DNA of 64,000 nucleotides, from positions 6,713,373-6,777,372 of the forward strand of contig CM030934.1 of assembly GCA_018136815.1 (NCBI GenBank), given 5' to 3'. Below, one piece after another: positions 53,171-63,855 of this stretch. The position numbers and the translations under genes were made by a program. Origin of the DNA: Isochrysis galbana (Eukaryota > Haptophyta > Isochrysidales > Isochrysidaceae). Numbering within the stretch: the first letter of the stretch is position 1; each line of letters begins with the position of its first letter. The notes beneath the pieces were generated by a model. That model was not told the origin of the DNA, made no database searches, and worked only from the letters and a program-made list of their open reading frames with translations.

Positions 53171-54499
53171 CAATCCAAGCTGCGGCTTTGATTTCCACAC
53201 CTGATTGCAATCACTGAAGTAGATAGAGAAACGCGGAGAAGACAGCGAATTAAACCTATTTGCGAGGCGCCTAGAAGGAAGAAGGGTGGGGAAACTTCCT
53301 TCTCTTTCGAGAGAAAGAGAGAGGGCGCTCCACAACCCACGATCCCATGCATCCAAGCGAAGCTTTTGACCGAGAACGAGAGAAAGCAGAGAATTATACC
53401 GATAAATGCCGAACGACGAAGAGAAGAGCGAAGCCTAACGAGTGTCGATTCGCGAATGCGACACCCCCCTGCTAGGATCGAGCGTCCCGCGAGGAAAGAA
53501 GAGAACCTAACGGACATCGGAGAGCTCCGAACAAGCCACGAGAAAGGCAGAAGAGCAATCCTGAACGAGACCGAATGAGCGAAGAGCGAAGAGCGAATAA
53601 ATCCGAAGAGCGAATGAAACAATAAATCTGAAGAGCGAATGAAACAATAAATCCGAATGGATGGAGAGCCGCGCGCCAAACGCCGAACCAAGACGGAAGA
53701 CGTGATGAGCGACGCACCGAGAAGTTACAAGTTACGAACAATCGAGGACCGATGAGAACGCGGAACGACGAGAATCGAGAATCGAGAGCCCCTCTCCCCA
53801 CCTCCTCCCTTTCCCCCCTTCATTCCTTTGTCTTTGGTTTCCGGGGTCCGACTCTGGTGCGCTACCATCTACCATGAGTCTGGTTCGGAGTGCGGGTTCG
53901 GGGCAGGCTTGTTGGCAACAACAATGTCAAGAAGAAGAAGTGACAAACACCGTCCATTCCCATTCGGAATGCCATTCATCTCGCCTATCTACTATCTAGG
54001 TTACTAGAAAGCACCAGCTAGCTGCAAGACTGCTTCAATCAACTACAGCAAGCCCATGCCAACATCAACATACAACCACCTACAACCTGCAACCTACAAC
54101 CGACTTACTACCGCCGCCATGCTAGCCAGCTACGTTCTACGTCGCCGCAGCCACCGCACACCACCACGAAAGACGAAAGCGAACGCGCAGGGGCACTAAG
54201 AGCGTGCGGAGCGCCGGCGCATCTTCGATCCTTGCTCGCGGCTGCCGCGTCGCTCCTCACGCGTAGCCAGCCGAGCCGCACGCGTCCTCGCCCGCTTTGC
54301 CCGATCATTCTCGACTTGCTCTCCCCGGCGTAGCGCGATTGATTGCCACTTCCTGAGCGTGGATCATCGCACCAAGAGTGGGGTGCTATCCTCTATCCTC
54401 ATTGCTACAATGACCCCCCCATGCACACCCCACAGCGCGTGCACACGGCTAGCTTGGCCACAAAAAATCGCCCTGACCGCCCCGACCCGCCCCTCGCAG

Positions 54500-54619
54500 G
54501 AATCGCCCGAGTTCGCCGTACTCGACAACGACCTCTACCTCCTCGACGCTGGGGCCGCCGACGCGTGGCTGGCGAGCCCGGGGGGGCAGAGGGCAGAGGG
54601 GAGAGCTGCCAAATTTTAG
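54500..54619 (+). pseudogene. Isolated terminal exon-like fragment
   Basis: After a good acceptor (CCCCTCGCAG) a 39-codon frame reads ESPEFAVLDNDLYLLDAG, AADAWLASPG and ends at a stop at 54617-54619. It looks like the last exon of a GC-rich host gene. I could not find upstream exons on the plus strand between 54000 and 54490. It may be a gene fragment carried by a repeat. Confidence 0.25.
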
Positions 54620-54859
54620 AGACTCGCTTGGGTCTCCCTTAAAAAGTAGAGTACGACATGGAATGCTTGGTAGCATTTTCACGCGAATTTCCAGGGTCCC
54701 AGTTCTTTTCGGGCCCCAATTCTGTCTCTTCTCGGGGGACATAATCCGCGCAGGAGTTCAGATGCCTTCGTGTTCCTTTCTCTCCTTTGTTCCTCTCTTC
54801 TTGCGTGGTCTCTTCTATATTCTACTGCCTGGGCGGCCAAGCGGCTGCTTCCGACCGCA

Positions 54860-55098
54860 AAGTTCGGGGAGAAAGCGTGAGTGAGAGAAACGGCGGAGAG
54901 AGCGGAGGGCGCGGCCAAGGCCTCGAGAGAGAGAAAAAGAGAAGGAGGGAGAGACAGGGAGGGGGGGGGGGGGGGGGGGGGGGGAGGGAGAGAAGAGAGA
55001 GAGCGAGAGAGAGGATGAGAGAGAAGAGAAGAGAGAGAGAGACATGAGAGAAGAGAGAGAAAAAGAGAAGAGAGAGAAAGAGAGAAAAGAAGATAGGG

Positions 55099-55163
<65 letters not shown>

Positions 55164-55225
55164 AGGGAGGGAGAGCGCAAGGGGGTGCCCAAGAGAGAGA
55201 GAGGGACGGAGGGGGAGGAGGGAGG
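54860..55225 (+). repeat. GA-rich tract with G-run and (GA)n microsatellite
   Basis: A purine-rich stretch with an uninterrupted G-run at about 54959-54984 and pure GA at about 55101-55158, immediately upstream of the Zn2Cys6 gene. Unlike the CT-rich leaders of other genes, the sense strand here is purine-rich. Confidence 0.9.
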
Positions 55226-55247
55226 ACGCATAGCGTTGTGTGTGTCC

Positions 55248-56754
55248 ATGCAGCACGCCGGAAGCACCGGGGCCGGTGGCGCCACCAACAGCTCGTGCGG
55301 CGCCTGCCGCGTCGCAAAGGTCAAGTGCGTACACGAGGCGGACATTCCCTCCGGCCGCTGCACGCGCTGCCACCGGCTGGGTCTCGATTGTGTGGTCGAG
55401 AAGCGGCGCTCCAAGTGGGACCGCTCGCGCTCCGTTCGCCCGCAGGGCACCCCCGTCGAGATACTGACGAACCCAGTCTACGACCGCGTGCTCGCCGATC
55501 TCGACAAGCTCAGACCAATCGTAGACACGCAGCTCATGCCGCATTTGTACGAGAAGCAGGTAGGGCCATGCATCGCGCACTTCTTCCAGCTCGCGATAGA
55601 GAATGACGACGCGGCTGCCTTCGCGTGCGCCGCCTCGCAAATCCAGAAGTTTCGGTTGAGACCGAGTTCCTTCTTGGACGTTATTGCAAGCTGCCGGCGA
55701 GTGAGGCCCCAGATAGACGCGGCGAATACGCACCTGAACATCTCCACAAGCCAACCATACCGAGCCAACAATGGGGTGCACGCACAACGCACTCTTTGCG
55801 CACCGCCTGACTTGCCGCTTCACTTGGCTGGGCACTTCGCTGGCGACCTGCAGGTCATGGCGATGATATCGAGAGACGGTGCGCTCAGCCGGATGCCTTG
55901 TGCGGTGCCTCGAGAGTGAGATGCGGATGAATCCAAGGGTGGTGCTGTGTGCACGCTTGCTGTTTGAGGATTGGGACGCTCACTGCCTGCTGTTCAATCG
56001 ATCCATGTGGAGTGGGCTCCAGCGCCTCATCTCACACACGGCCTCTCCTTCACTGTTGCTTCGAAAAGGCATCCGAAGGTTCTACCTTAATCAGTATTGC
56101 AATGTGGACGTGGAGCGACTCGGGTCAGCCGTCGGGCCGCAAGAAACGGGGATGGCCCTAGGTCTAACCGGGAATGACGCCCTGCGCTTATTCGATAGGA
56201 TTGCCTCGAACGGTGCCAGACTGATGCAAAAGTGAGTGGAGCGCTTCATGATGTTTTTGCCTGCCACCACGTGCGTTCTTCCACCAATCAGGTGGTCGCG
56301 TGAGCGCCCTGCGCCTTCTAGCAACCCCCCCCATGCCTGCATGCTCAGGGCGAGCATGGAGCCGAGACCCACCGGCCACGACGTCGAGCTCCCGCCAATA
56401 TTGCTTCGTTTTCCGGAGACGCGAGACCCGACTGCTCCACACATTGAGCCAAAATTGCGCCTGCACGTCTTGCGCACAGCCATGCACGCCTCCGGAGACG
56501 GTTCAATGATGAGCATGCACCGTTGGGTCCCGTTGTCGAGATCTTGCCAACGAAAACGAAAAGCCGACGTCGAAGCTGCCGGAGAACTCCTCGATGGGAT
56601 CCCGGACGATGTCGAGGGCATTATGAGCTCGTCAAGTGATTCTAGCCGTCCTTTGGCAGACCTTGGCGAAGGCGGATATGATCTGGGCACCCTGCTCGAT
56701 GAAGTCGGGGGCGACGAGGCGTTGATGCGTGAGCTAATTGATGCTACGAGGTAA
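55248..56754 (+). CDS. Zn2Cys6 (Gal4-type) zinc-cluster transcription factor
   Basis: The ATG at 55248 begins a protein with C17-x2-C20-x6-C27-x10-C38-x2-C41-x6-C48, the exact binuclear zinc-cluster spacing, including the basic CRVAKVKC loop that contacts DNA, and then a basic KRRSKWDRSR linker. The gene has at least three exons. The last junction is clear: a donor at 56232 (GTGAGT) and an acceptor before 56349, phase 2. The junction between the first and second exon lies between 55701 and 55930 and is unresolved; GTGAGG at 55701 is the best donor. The last exon encodes a basic KRKADVE patch and an acidic C terminus (LDGIPDDVEGIMSSSSD; LGTLLDEVGGDEALM) that could be an activation domain. The family is mostly fungal, with scattered protist members. 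Targets are unknown. Confidence 0.65.
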
Positions 56755-56956
56755 CCGTTGCCAATGGGTAGTTGCGGCCGAAGCCCAGCAATCCATCGAG
56801 CAGACTCCTTCCTCCGATAGAAATGACGGCATTTGAAGACGCCGATGTAGAGGAAAGACATTGGGCGAGGTGGTGGCAAAGGTACGATGTGGAGGGCTGA
56901 GGGTCGGCCGCAGAAGTTGAACCGGGTGATGGGCGAAGGATCCCATTCACGGCGGT

Positions 56957-57200
56957 AAAAAATAAACCTTTGAATATTCTCTCTCCCCTCATCCTGCTTT
57001 GCGGCCAATCCCCTCATGCGCTACTTAAGGGGGCAGGATGTGGGGTTAGTGGGCGCGAGCTCAAGCTCAAGCCTAGGTTTATACTTCGTTCGGCCCTATG
57101 GCCTATGGGGAGGCACGAGCCCCCCCCCCCTCTCCACTCCTCCCCCGTCATGGGGGAGGAACCACCCATGCTCCTGGCATGCCTGATGGCTTGCCATATA
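56957..57200 (+). repeat. TTTGAATATTCTC module joined to a family A fragment
   Basis: AAATAAACCTTTGAATATTCTC, CTGCTTTGCGGCC and CCCCTCATGCGCTACTTAAG (to about 57030) match the module at 11064. CTAGGTTTATACTTCG to GATGGCTTGCC (57073-57200) matches the first part of family A. A stretch resembling 40995 follows at 57490-57600. From 57201 to 57862 I see no gene. Confidence 0.7.
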
Positions 57201-57862
57201 AAAGCCAACGTATCCGTTCAACGGAGGCAGAAGTTTCCCCTTCAACGTAGCGAGCGGAGTGCGCCTGTGCCTCATGCCTCAAGGGAGCCCGCTCTCGCCC
57301 ATAGCCTTCCTCTTGACCTTGACGGCCAATGCCCTAACAGAGTAATTAACGAAGACGACGACGTAGAGGGCATAATAATAAACAGAGCCGAACTTAAGAT
57401 CAGCCAATGCGGCCTGACGACACTCAACTGCTCACGACCGAGCCAACAGTAGCCTGGCTCCGGCCCGCTCCCTTAAACCTTAAATCTCAAATGGGTGCCG
57501 GACCCCGGATACCGAAGAAAAAGGAATGAAGGGGGGAAAGGGAGGAACTGGAGCGAGGGGAAATAAGGGCGTTGTCGGTGGAGAGGTAGAAAAACCTAGA
57601 TCTAGTAGGTGTTAGCCCAGAATCTTCAGATGTTTTTTTTGCACTCAATACTACCCAGAAACGGCGCCGACCGCCGTCAGCAACAACCGGCGCAGCAACG
57701 CTACCCACCTTCTGCATGCTCCTGTGCGGTGACTGCTCCCACTCTCCCTGAGCTATGTCACTGTCATATCGGTGCCAAATCATACTCATGCATTGGGTGC
57801 CCTCGTGATGCTCCATGCCACACCGCAACATGTGAGGGGTGCGTCACGTTGCGTCGCAACAA

Positions 57863-59029
57863 TCAATTTAACTTGACGCCTGAATGAACAGCCACAATGC
57901 CTGCGGTGAGGTTGGTGTAGCTCACAAAGCGAAAGTCTGCTTGACGCATTAGCTGTGCAAGCTCATCCTGGGTGTGAAACTTTTGTATGCTCTCGACAAG
58001 GTACCTTTGGGGGTTGCCAACGGAGGGAAGGCGTTCTCAGTCACCTGAACGGTCATTGTTGAGGGCGAAGCAAACATGCGGGCGCCGCGCATGAGTGAGG
58101 ATGCCCGTTGCACCCCCGCCAGCGCTCGCCTTAGCCTCTGATTCGCCCATCGAGAGGTGGGCCAGCACACGCTGGTGCTAAGCTCGGCGCACCTGTATGA
58201 TGCCTCATCGTCAGCCACTAGGCCTCCAATGCGCGGTATGACGTTGAAGGAGTATTGCTCGTACAGTTTGGCCAGCGCGGGACTTGTCACGTGACTGAAC
58301 TCGAGGCAAAGGAAACGGCCCCCAGGGCGCAACACTCGATGCGCCTGTTGGCGTGAGTCAGGTGCCGGGTAGGTGTCAAACGCGAATCATTGCCTGCAGC
58401 GTGCACATGATGGGGAGGTGGGGGGCTGCGCCGCGAACCTCTCTTAGTGCATCCTCGATGTGGGTCACGTTGCGGATGCCAAACGCAATGGTGTAAACGT
58501 CAAAAGAGCAGTCATCGAACGGGAGCTGCTCGGCACTGGCATGCACCCAGTCCATGTGAGGCCGTGAGCTGTGCACTGCCTTGTCTGCCACCCATCGCTT
58601 CCTTCCTTGCTCGAGCATTGCCTTGTTGATGTCCGAGACAACGATTCGAGGTGCCTCCGGCTGCAGTCCATCCTCCGATCCCAAGCCGATAGGTGCAGCC
58701 CCCAGTGCAGCCATCTGGTCCGCAATGCGGAACGAGATGTCGCCGGTGCCGCCGGCAACATCGAGCACTTGCAGGTTGCGGCGCCCCATCCCTTTCAGTC
58801 CGATCATCTCGACCATCGTGTCCTTCCACACGCGGTGGAGGCCGGCGGACATGAGGTCGTTCATTACATCGTACTTGGAGGCGACGGAGCGGAAGACGTT
58901 GCCGACGAGCCGCTCCTTCTCCTGCGCTGCCACGGACTGGAAGCCAAACTCAGCCGCGCGGCCGGCCGCTCTGCGCGAAGCCCCATCGCTCGAGCACCAG
59001 CGCCGGCCAAGCGAGGAGGCGCGACGCAT
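57863..59029 (-). CDS. COQ5: Ubiquinone biosynthesis C-methyltransferase COQ5 (UbiE family)
   Basis: Three exons (59029-58439, 58344-58193 and 58004-57863; introns 58438-58345 and 58192-58005, phases 0 and 2) give 294 residues. The N terminus is Arg/Ser-rich without acids ([16 protein letters not shown]), a mitochondrial presequence. Then come the UbiE/COQ5 signature [20 protein letters not shown] (45-64), SAM motif [12 protein letters not shown] (88-98), motif [15 protein letters not shown], and across the first splice [18 protein letters not shown]. The last exon gives [19 protein letters not shown] and [16 protein letters not shown], the conserved end. It methylates the benzoquinone ring with S-adenosylmethionine in the matrix-side coenzyme Q complex. 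All key motifs are intact. Confidence 0.93.
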
Positions 59030-59866
59030 GAGAGAGGAGCAGACCGGGATGAAGGGATGCGGTCCCCTCCCTCCCATGCGCCGATTAGCGCTGCGTGCCT
59101 CGTCTCGCCGCCGCGCTGCTCAATGGAGCCGTGTCGCCACGCACGCGGGCGGGGGGGGGAGGAAGACGGGGGGGGCGAGGAGGGAGGCGAGCAAGAGAGG
59201 GAGCGGCTTTCTCTCTCTCCCTCTCTCTCTCTCCTAAGAGTATCTCTCTCTCTCCTAAGAGTATCTCTCTCCTCTCTCTGTGTTTTCTCTTGGTGCCTCT
59301 CTGCGATGTCCCGAATGCAAAAAAGTATGTTTGGTGTCTCTCTCTCTACTCTCCTCTCCTCTCCTCTCCTTCTTCCTTGAGAACCTCTCCCTTTTATGAT
59401 GTAGGAGTATTCCTGTAATTTTCGAATGTATTCTGTGGTCGGGGAGGTCCGTCTTCTACAATATCTTTCTGTTCGCACACACATCTCTATTGTGCGTATC
59501 TCTGATTCTCCCGGCGCGAGTAGAGAGTCGGTCTCTACAAAAAATACTACTCTATCAGGTAGCAACTCACGGAGCAAGAGCCGTACTTTAGTCTTCAGGG
59601 GAGAGGGAGGGAAAGCGAGTGCCCCTATGAGAGATAGAGCTCTACAATACAGAGATGAGGAGAGGGAGAGAGAGAGAAGAGAGAAGAGGGGGGGGGAGAG
59701 GGGGGAGAGAGGGAGGGAGAGGGAGGCGATCCGCGGCAGAAGGCGATGGCGAGCAGGTGCGAGTGCGGCACGCGCGGGGCCCGCCGCCGCGGCGTCTCTC
59801 CCGCCCGACGGCTCCGCACCCCCCCCCCCACCCCCCCCCCCCCCGCTTTCCTTCAGGCTGCGCGGC
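59030..59866. promoter_or_regulatory. Divergent promoter region between COQ5 and PUS3
   Basis: 837 bases separate two head-to-head start codons. The COQ5 side has a CT-rich tract (59205-59375, with two copies of CTCCTAAGAGTATCTCTCT). The PUS3 side has a GA-rich tract (59655-59735) and C-runs just before the ATG. The centre (59395-59560) is AT-richer. Both leaders are thus purine-rich on their own sense strands. A shared bidirectional promoter is inference. Confidence 0.4.
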
Positions 59867-61549
59867 ATGCTCGGGCGCGGCCGGCTCAGCCGCACGCACC
59901 TCCAGTCGCTCTCACACGAAGAGCTGCTTGAGCTCCTCTGCTCTGCCGACCAGATGCTCTCGTCTGCCAGCCCGCACACACACACATCGACCGCAAGCAC
60001 GCACACACATACGCAGCCCGCACTACCCACACCGTCCGCACCGGTCGAAGCCGAGGCGGCTGATCCGGACAGGCAGCGGAAGCGCCGCACCGACGCCAGC
60101 CGCCCCTTCGACATGAGCCGCTACGGCCAGCGTTGGGTCGCGATGCGGGTCGCATACGTCGGCACACGCTACTGCGGCATGCAGTACTGCGAGGGAGTCG
60201 AGACAGTCGAGGGCGCGCTCTTTGACGCGTTGATGAAGACGCGCCTCATCTGCTCGAAGGATGAGTGCGGCTTCTCTCGAGGCGGCAGAACAGACCGCGG
60301 CGTCTCCGCCCTAGGGCAGGTGGTTGCTCTACGTTTGCGCTCCTCGGTCGTGCCCCCTCCTGCCACTGTCACAGCAGTCCCAGCTGCTCAGGGACATTCA
60401 GCATCATCTGGGCTTGCCGATGTGGCAGCCGGCGCCAGCTCGTACGGGAACGAGCAAGGCAGTGTGGACAGTTCTTCAGCCATGCTACCGGAGACAGAGG
60501 GTGAGATGGACTATGCACATGTGCTCAATCGCGTCCTGCCACCGGATGTGCGGGTGATCTCGTGGGCCCCGACCACTCCCAATTGGTCGGCACGATTTGC
60601 GGCTCGGTCTCGCACGTACCACTACTTTTTTGCACGCGGACGGCTTGACGTCGGGGCCATGCGAGATGGTGCGAGCCGATTCATTGGCACTCACGACTTT
60701 CGAAATTTCTGCAAGGTTGATGTCAATGTCACGTCCTTCACGCGCCATATCTTCAGCTTTGACATCGAACCGGTCGAAGACCTCCACATCATGACTGGGA
60801 TCCACCCGGGCCAAGGAGAAGGCCCACCAAACGGTACATCGACGGACGCCGAGTCCCCATTCTCGCCATGGGTCTTTAAGATTAGAGGCTCGGCTTTCCT
60901 GTGGCATCAGGTGCACGCCATCGCTCAGACCCCAAGCCTATGCCACCTGTCTTGCCCCGCACTGTCTGATTGTGCTGTTATATCTACGGCCCTGCAGGTT
61001 CGCTGCATGGTGGCGACCCTCTTCCTGATTGGCTCGGGCCGGGAGGATCCCACTCTCATCGATGCACTCCTCGACATTGAGGCTCACCCCGCACGTCCTA
61101 CCTACGACATGGCCCCAGATGCGCCATTGCTCCTGCATTCGATCGAGTACGCCGATCTCCGGTGGACCCCACACCAACCAACTGTCTTGGCCGCTCTGTC
61201 GGCCGGCTGGGCGAGGGAGGCTGAGGCGGCCTCGCTGCGAACCGCCATGCTGCACACAATGCGCTGTTCCCTTTTCGAGGCGGAGGTGAAGTCGGCTGAG
61301 AATGGACATGGCGCCACCAGCATGGCGGTAGAAGACGGAGGCGAGCCGCCCTTGATCACCTGGCGTGCGAGCCTACGCTCGAGCGGTCAAGACGCACCAC
61401 TTGGCGAAGGCGACGCTAGAGGCGGCAAGTACGTTCCTGTGTTGCAGAGGTCCACGGCTGACAGCGTTGAGGAGCGCGCAGCGTCGCACAAAGCGAAGAA
61501 AGCACGCAAGGATGCGCGTGCTGATGACAGCGTGCCATCTAGCCGATGA
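59867..61549 (+). CDS. PUS3: tRNA pseudouridine38/39 synthase (PUS3/Deg1, TruA family)
   Basis: Two exons with the intron at 60911-60997 (CAG|GTGCAC...CTGCAG|GTTCGC, 87 bases) give 531 residues. The intron has a length divisible by three and no stop, so a longer unspliced frame exists. Removing it restores the conserved [20 protein letters not shown]. Other motifs: [14 protein letters not shown] (start of the fold), [13 protein letters not shown] (139-151) with catalytic Asp143, [17 protein letters not shown], and [11 protein letters not shown], which is typical of Pus3. It converts U38 and U39 of tRNA anticodon stems to pseudouridine. An N-terminal extension with His/Thr repeats and a basic tail ([10 protein letters not shown]) are disordered. 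The ATG at 59867 is the first strong start after GA- and C-rich leader sequence. Confidence 0.92.
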   Translation: [560 protein letters not shown]

Positions 61550-61734
61550 AGCTGTTGTGCGTGCGCTTGGAAACATTCAGAGGCCGATGCGGCCCTCGAA
61601 GCAACTGCGGCATTTGCGGGTTGGGGAGGCGGCAGATGCGAGCTTGCCTCGTTCGGAGTTTGGCGAAGACGTCACAGCGATGAGCTACGAAGACGGGCAT
61701 GGGGAAATAAGGGAGGGCCGTGCGCCCGGAATGT

Positions 61735-61800
61735 AAAAATTGGGATTGGGAACACCCGAGGCATAAAATTGGGATTGAGAATACGCGAGGAATGTATGGG
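61735..61800 (+). repeat. Short imperfect tandem duplication
   Basis: AAATTGGGATTGGGAACACCCGAGG is followed by AAATTGGGATTGAGAATACG with a similar tail, a two-copy repeat of about 30 bases downstream of PUS3. GGGCAGTCAAACGGGGGC at about 61935 resembles GGGCAATCAAACAGGG at 46729. From 61801 to 62755 no gene is supported. Confidence 0.55.
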
Positions 61801-62755
61801 AAGGACCCATCTAGATGGATTCGAGTGTGCGAACAAACCGTGAGATTGCTCAAGAACGTTCATGGCGCACCCATTGTATCCGCACTCAAGTGTTCCTATC
61901 TCAATTGGATATTTCCAGTGTGTGTTAAATCATAGGGCAGTCAAACGGGGGCTTTTTAACTAGCTTTATGATGGTGTGAGGCTGGAATTCTTGACCGTGG
62001 CCAAGAGAAAACCACCAGGGGGGCTTCTTGACGCCACGAAAATACGAAAATAAATCATCGCCGAGAAATGGTGCGATTCGCGATTCGAAACCCCCCCCCC
62101 TCTCAGTCACGCGCGCTCACGCTCTACCCGTAAAGAATTTGCGGTCGCGGCCGCGGGGGGATCGGTTCCATATCCTGTATCCTTAATATCTCAGCTTCAT
62201 TTGGCATTTGATTCCCTCCCGATGCAGCGCCGTGTTGGGCTGCCGATAGATCCGGTCTACCTCCGACTCCCATACATAGTGTACACCATTTCCCACTCTC
62301 CTTTGTAACGACACGCCAACATAAACACAAGCCGTGCATGCGGGAGCAGCGCCTCGGCCTCGGCGGTACCACCCAAAACCGAAGACTGACAAGCAGCTCT
62401 TCTGCGCGGCCTTGGCGGTGCGCGATGCACACGCACACCCCCTCCCGCTTCCAAAAAAAGTTTCCAACCAGGGGGCGTGCGTGCTCCCCGACTCCCCGCG
62501 ACGAGTGTTCGTCGTGTTGTGGCATCACCTCCTCCGCCTCCGACAACAAGTTTTTGCTGGAGCCCCATCGGCCGTGCACGCGGGAGTCGCGCGTAGCGCC
62601 TCGGCGGTGCATGCCCAGACCACGAACGACGAATGACACCCGCCAACAAATTGCAAATTGCACATTCACATGCTTGCGACTTGCGACGACCGTGAATGTG
62701 CTGTGAGCTGCGAGTGGTGAGTGGCTGTGAGCTGTGAGGTGCAACATTAGGCGGC

Positions 62756-63380
62756 TTGCCTTCATTTGGTCTCCTTTCCCTCAGGGTTTCTTCCCCTCCC
62801 TGTGGGGACTCTCACCCTACCATGAGCCCCCCCGCGAGCACCCCGAAGGAGAGGCCCAGGAGCACCCCGTACGCGACGAGAACGGCGTCGCCTTGGCTCG
62901 GCATGAGGGCGCGCCCCGAGAGGGCCTGGTAGACGCCCACGCCGAGCACGGCGTAGCCCGTCCCCTTGTGCGCGACCCGCCACACGGCGCAGCGTGCGGT
63001 GCGGGCGCCGGGCGTGCCGCGCACGAGCGCGTTGAGCGGCTGCAGCAGGGCGAGGGCGAAGGCGACGATCCCGAGCGTGTGATGGGGGTGCGAGAAGTGG
63101 CGCCCTCGGGGCACCGACGCCATACGACCTCGGGCGGGAATCACATTCCAGGAGCACTCCGGAGTCGAGGGGGCGGAGGGAGAGGTGGGGTCGACAAAGA
63201 GGGAGAGCAGGGGCGCAGGGACAGGGCGCAAGGGCAGGAGGGGTACCTGTGACGCGGCCGAGACTGGGGCCGCCCCCGCGCCTTCACCCTCCCTCGCCCT
63301 CCCACCCCTAGGATTGGGACTCCCTCGTGGTGGCCCCGCATCGCGTATTTGGAAACGAGGGGTACCAAATGAAGGCAAAC
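62756..63380 (-). mobile_element. 15-bp inverted repeats flanking a cytochrome-b561-like gene fragment
   Basis: TTGCCTTCATTTGGT at about 62757-62771 and its exact reverse complement at about 63362-63376 enclose the b561-like frame. Similarity beyond the 15 bases is weak and I see no clear target-site duplication. The arrangement recalls Pack-type elements that carry pieces of host genes, but this is inference. Confidence 0.35.
62812..63378 (-). pseudogene. Cytochrome b561/ferric-reductase-like C-terminal fragment
   Basis: The frame ends at 62812 and has no usable ATG before MASVPRGRHFSHPHHTLG. The last 105 residues carry a haem-type pattern of this family: SHPHHTLGIVAFALALLQP, then R-CAVWRVAHKGTGYAVLGVG, then a final helix (AVLVAYGVLLGLSFGVLAGG). 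That is three membrane helices and the two His of the C-terminal half, about half of a normal six-helix domain. No exon with the N-terminal half is found upstream to 63850. The 5' part is low-complexity Pro/Gly-rich. It is read as a truncated copy; a start at MASVP giving a short protein is the alternative. Confidence 0.5.
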
Positions 63381-63855
63381 GACCTTTGCACAGTGTGCAT
63401 TGCCCATTGTCATTTTGTGTATTGTGTAGCTATATTTGTGATGATATCGATATTTTTATTTTTTAGTGTTTGTGTTTGCGGAGGGCGCCATTGCCATTGC
63501 CTTTGCAATTGAGCATCGAGCATTGCGCATTGCAATTGCCGTGAGAGCCTCCTCTACTGCTACTGCTTGTATGGCTATATGGCTATGGAAACGGGAATGC
63601 TTTCTTGCACCAGGTGGGCACGCACGGCGTAATGGATTTTGTTCTAATGTTTCATGTACTATTTACTCCCTCTACTATGTATCTGCTAGCTAATTGCTAA
63701 GACGATCCATCGCCATTACTCGGTTGATTTCTATTTTCTATTTGTGGTTTTTCCGCCTCTTCCTCCGGTCGTAGGTGCTGGGCAGATAGATGGCTTCATA
63801 TGTTCATTGCCTTCACTTTTCCCGCCCAGCGCGCACTACGGCCAGCGAGGCTCCC

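Larger units (their letters stand above)
52075..53345 (-). mobile_element. Retroelement leader, inverted copy F, carrying an internal insertion
   Basis: On the minus strand, the block at 53345-53195 and the block at 52490-52075 match, in order, the leader and ORF start at 39528-40245, including MSLSPPSSPS, DGLQPVS and PSGPMG. Between them about 700 bases (52491-53190) of tRNA-like and minisatellite DNA replace about 270 bases in the other copy. The ORF runs on past the similarity (SVVSEPGEPEESLK) to a stop near 52067. No polymerase domain is found. 51341-52066 holds only PP1 3' sequence and nothing else recognisable. Confidence 0.55.
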
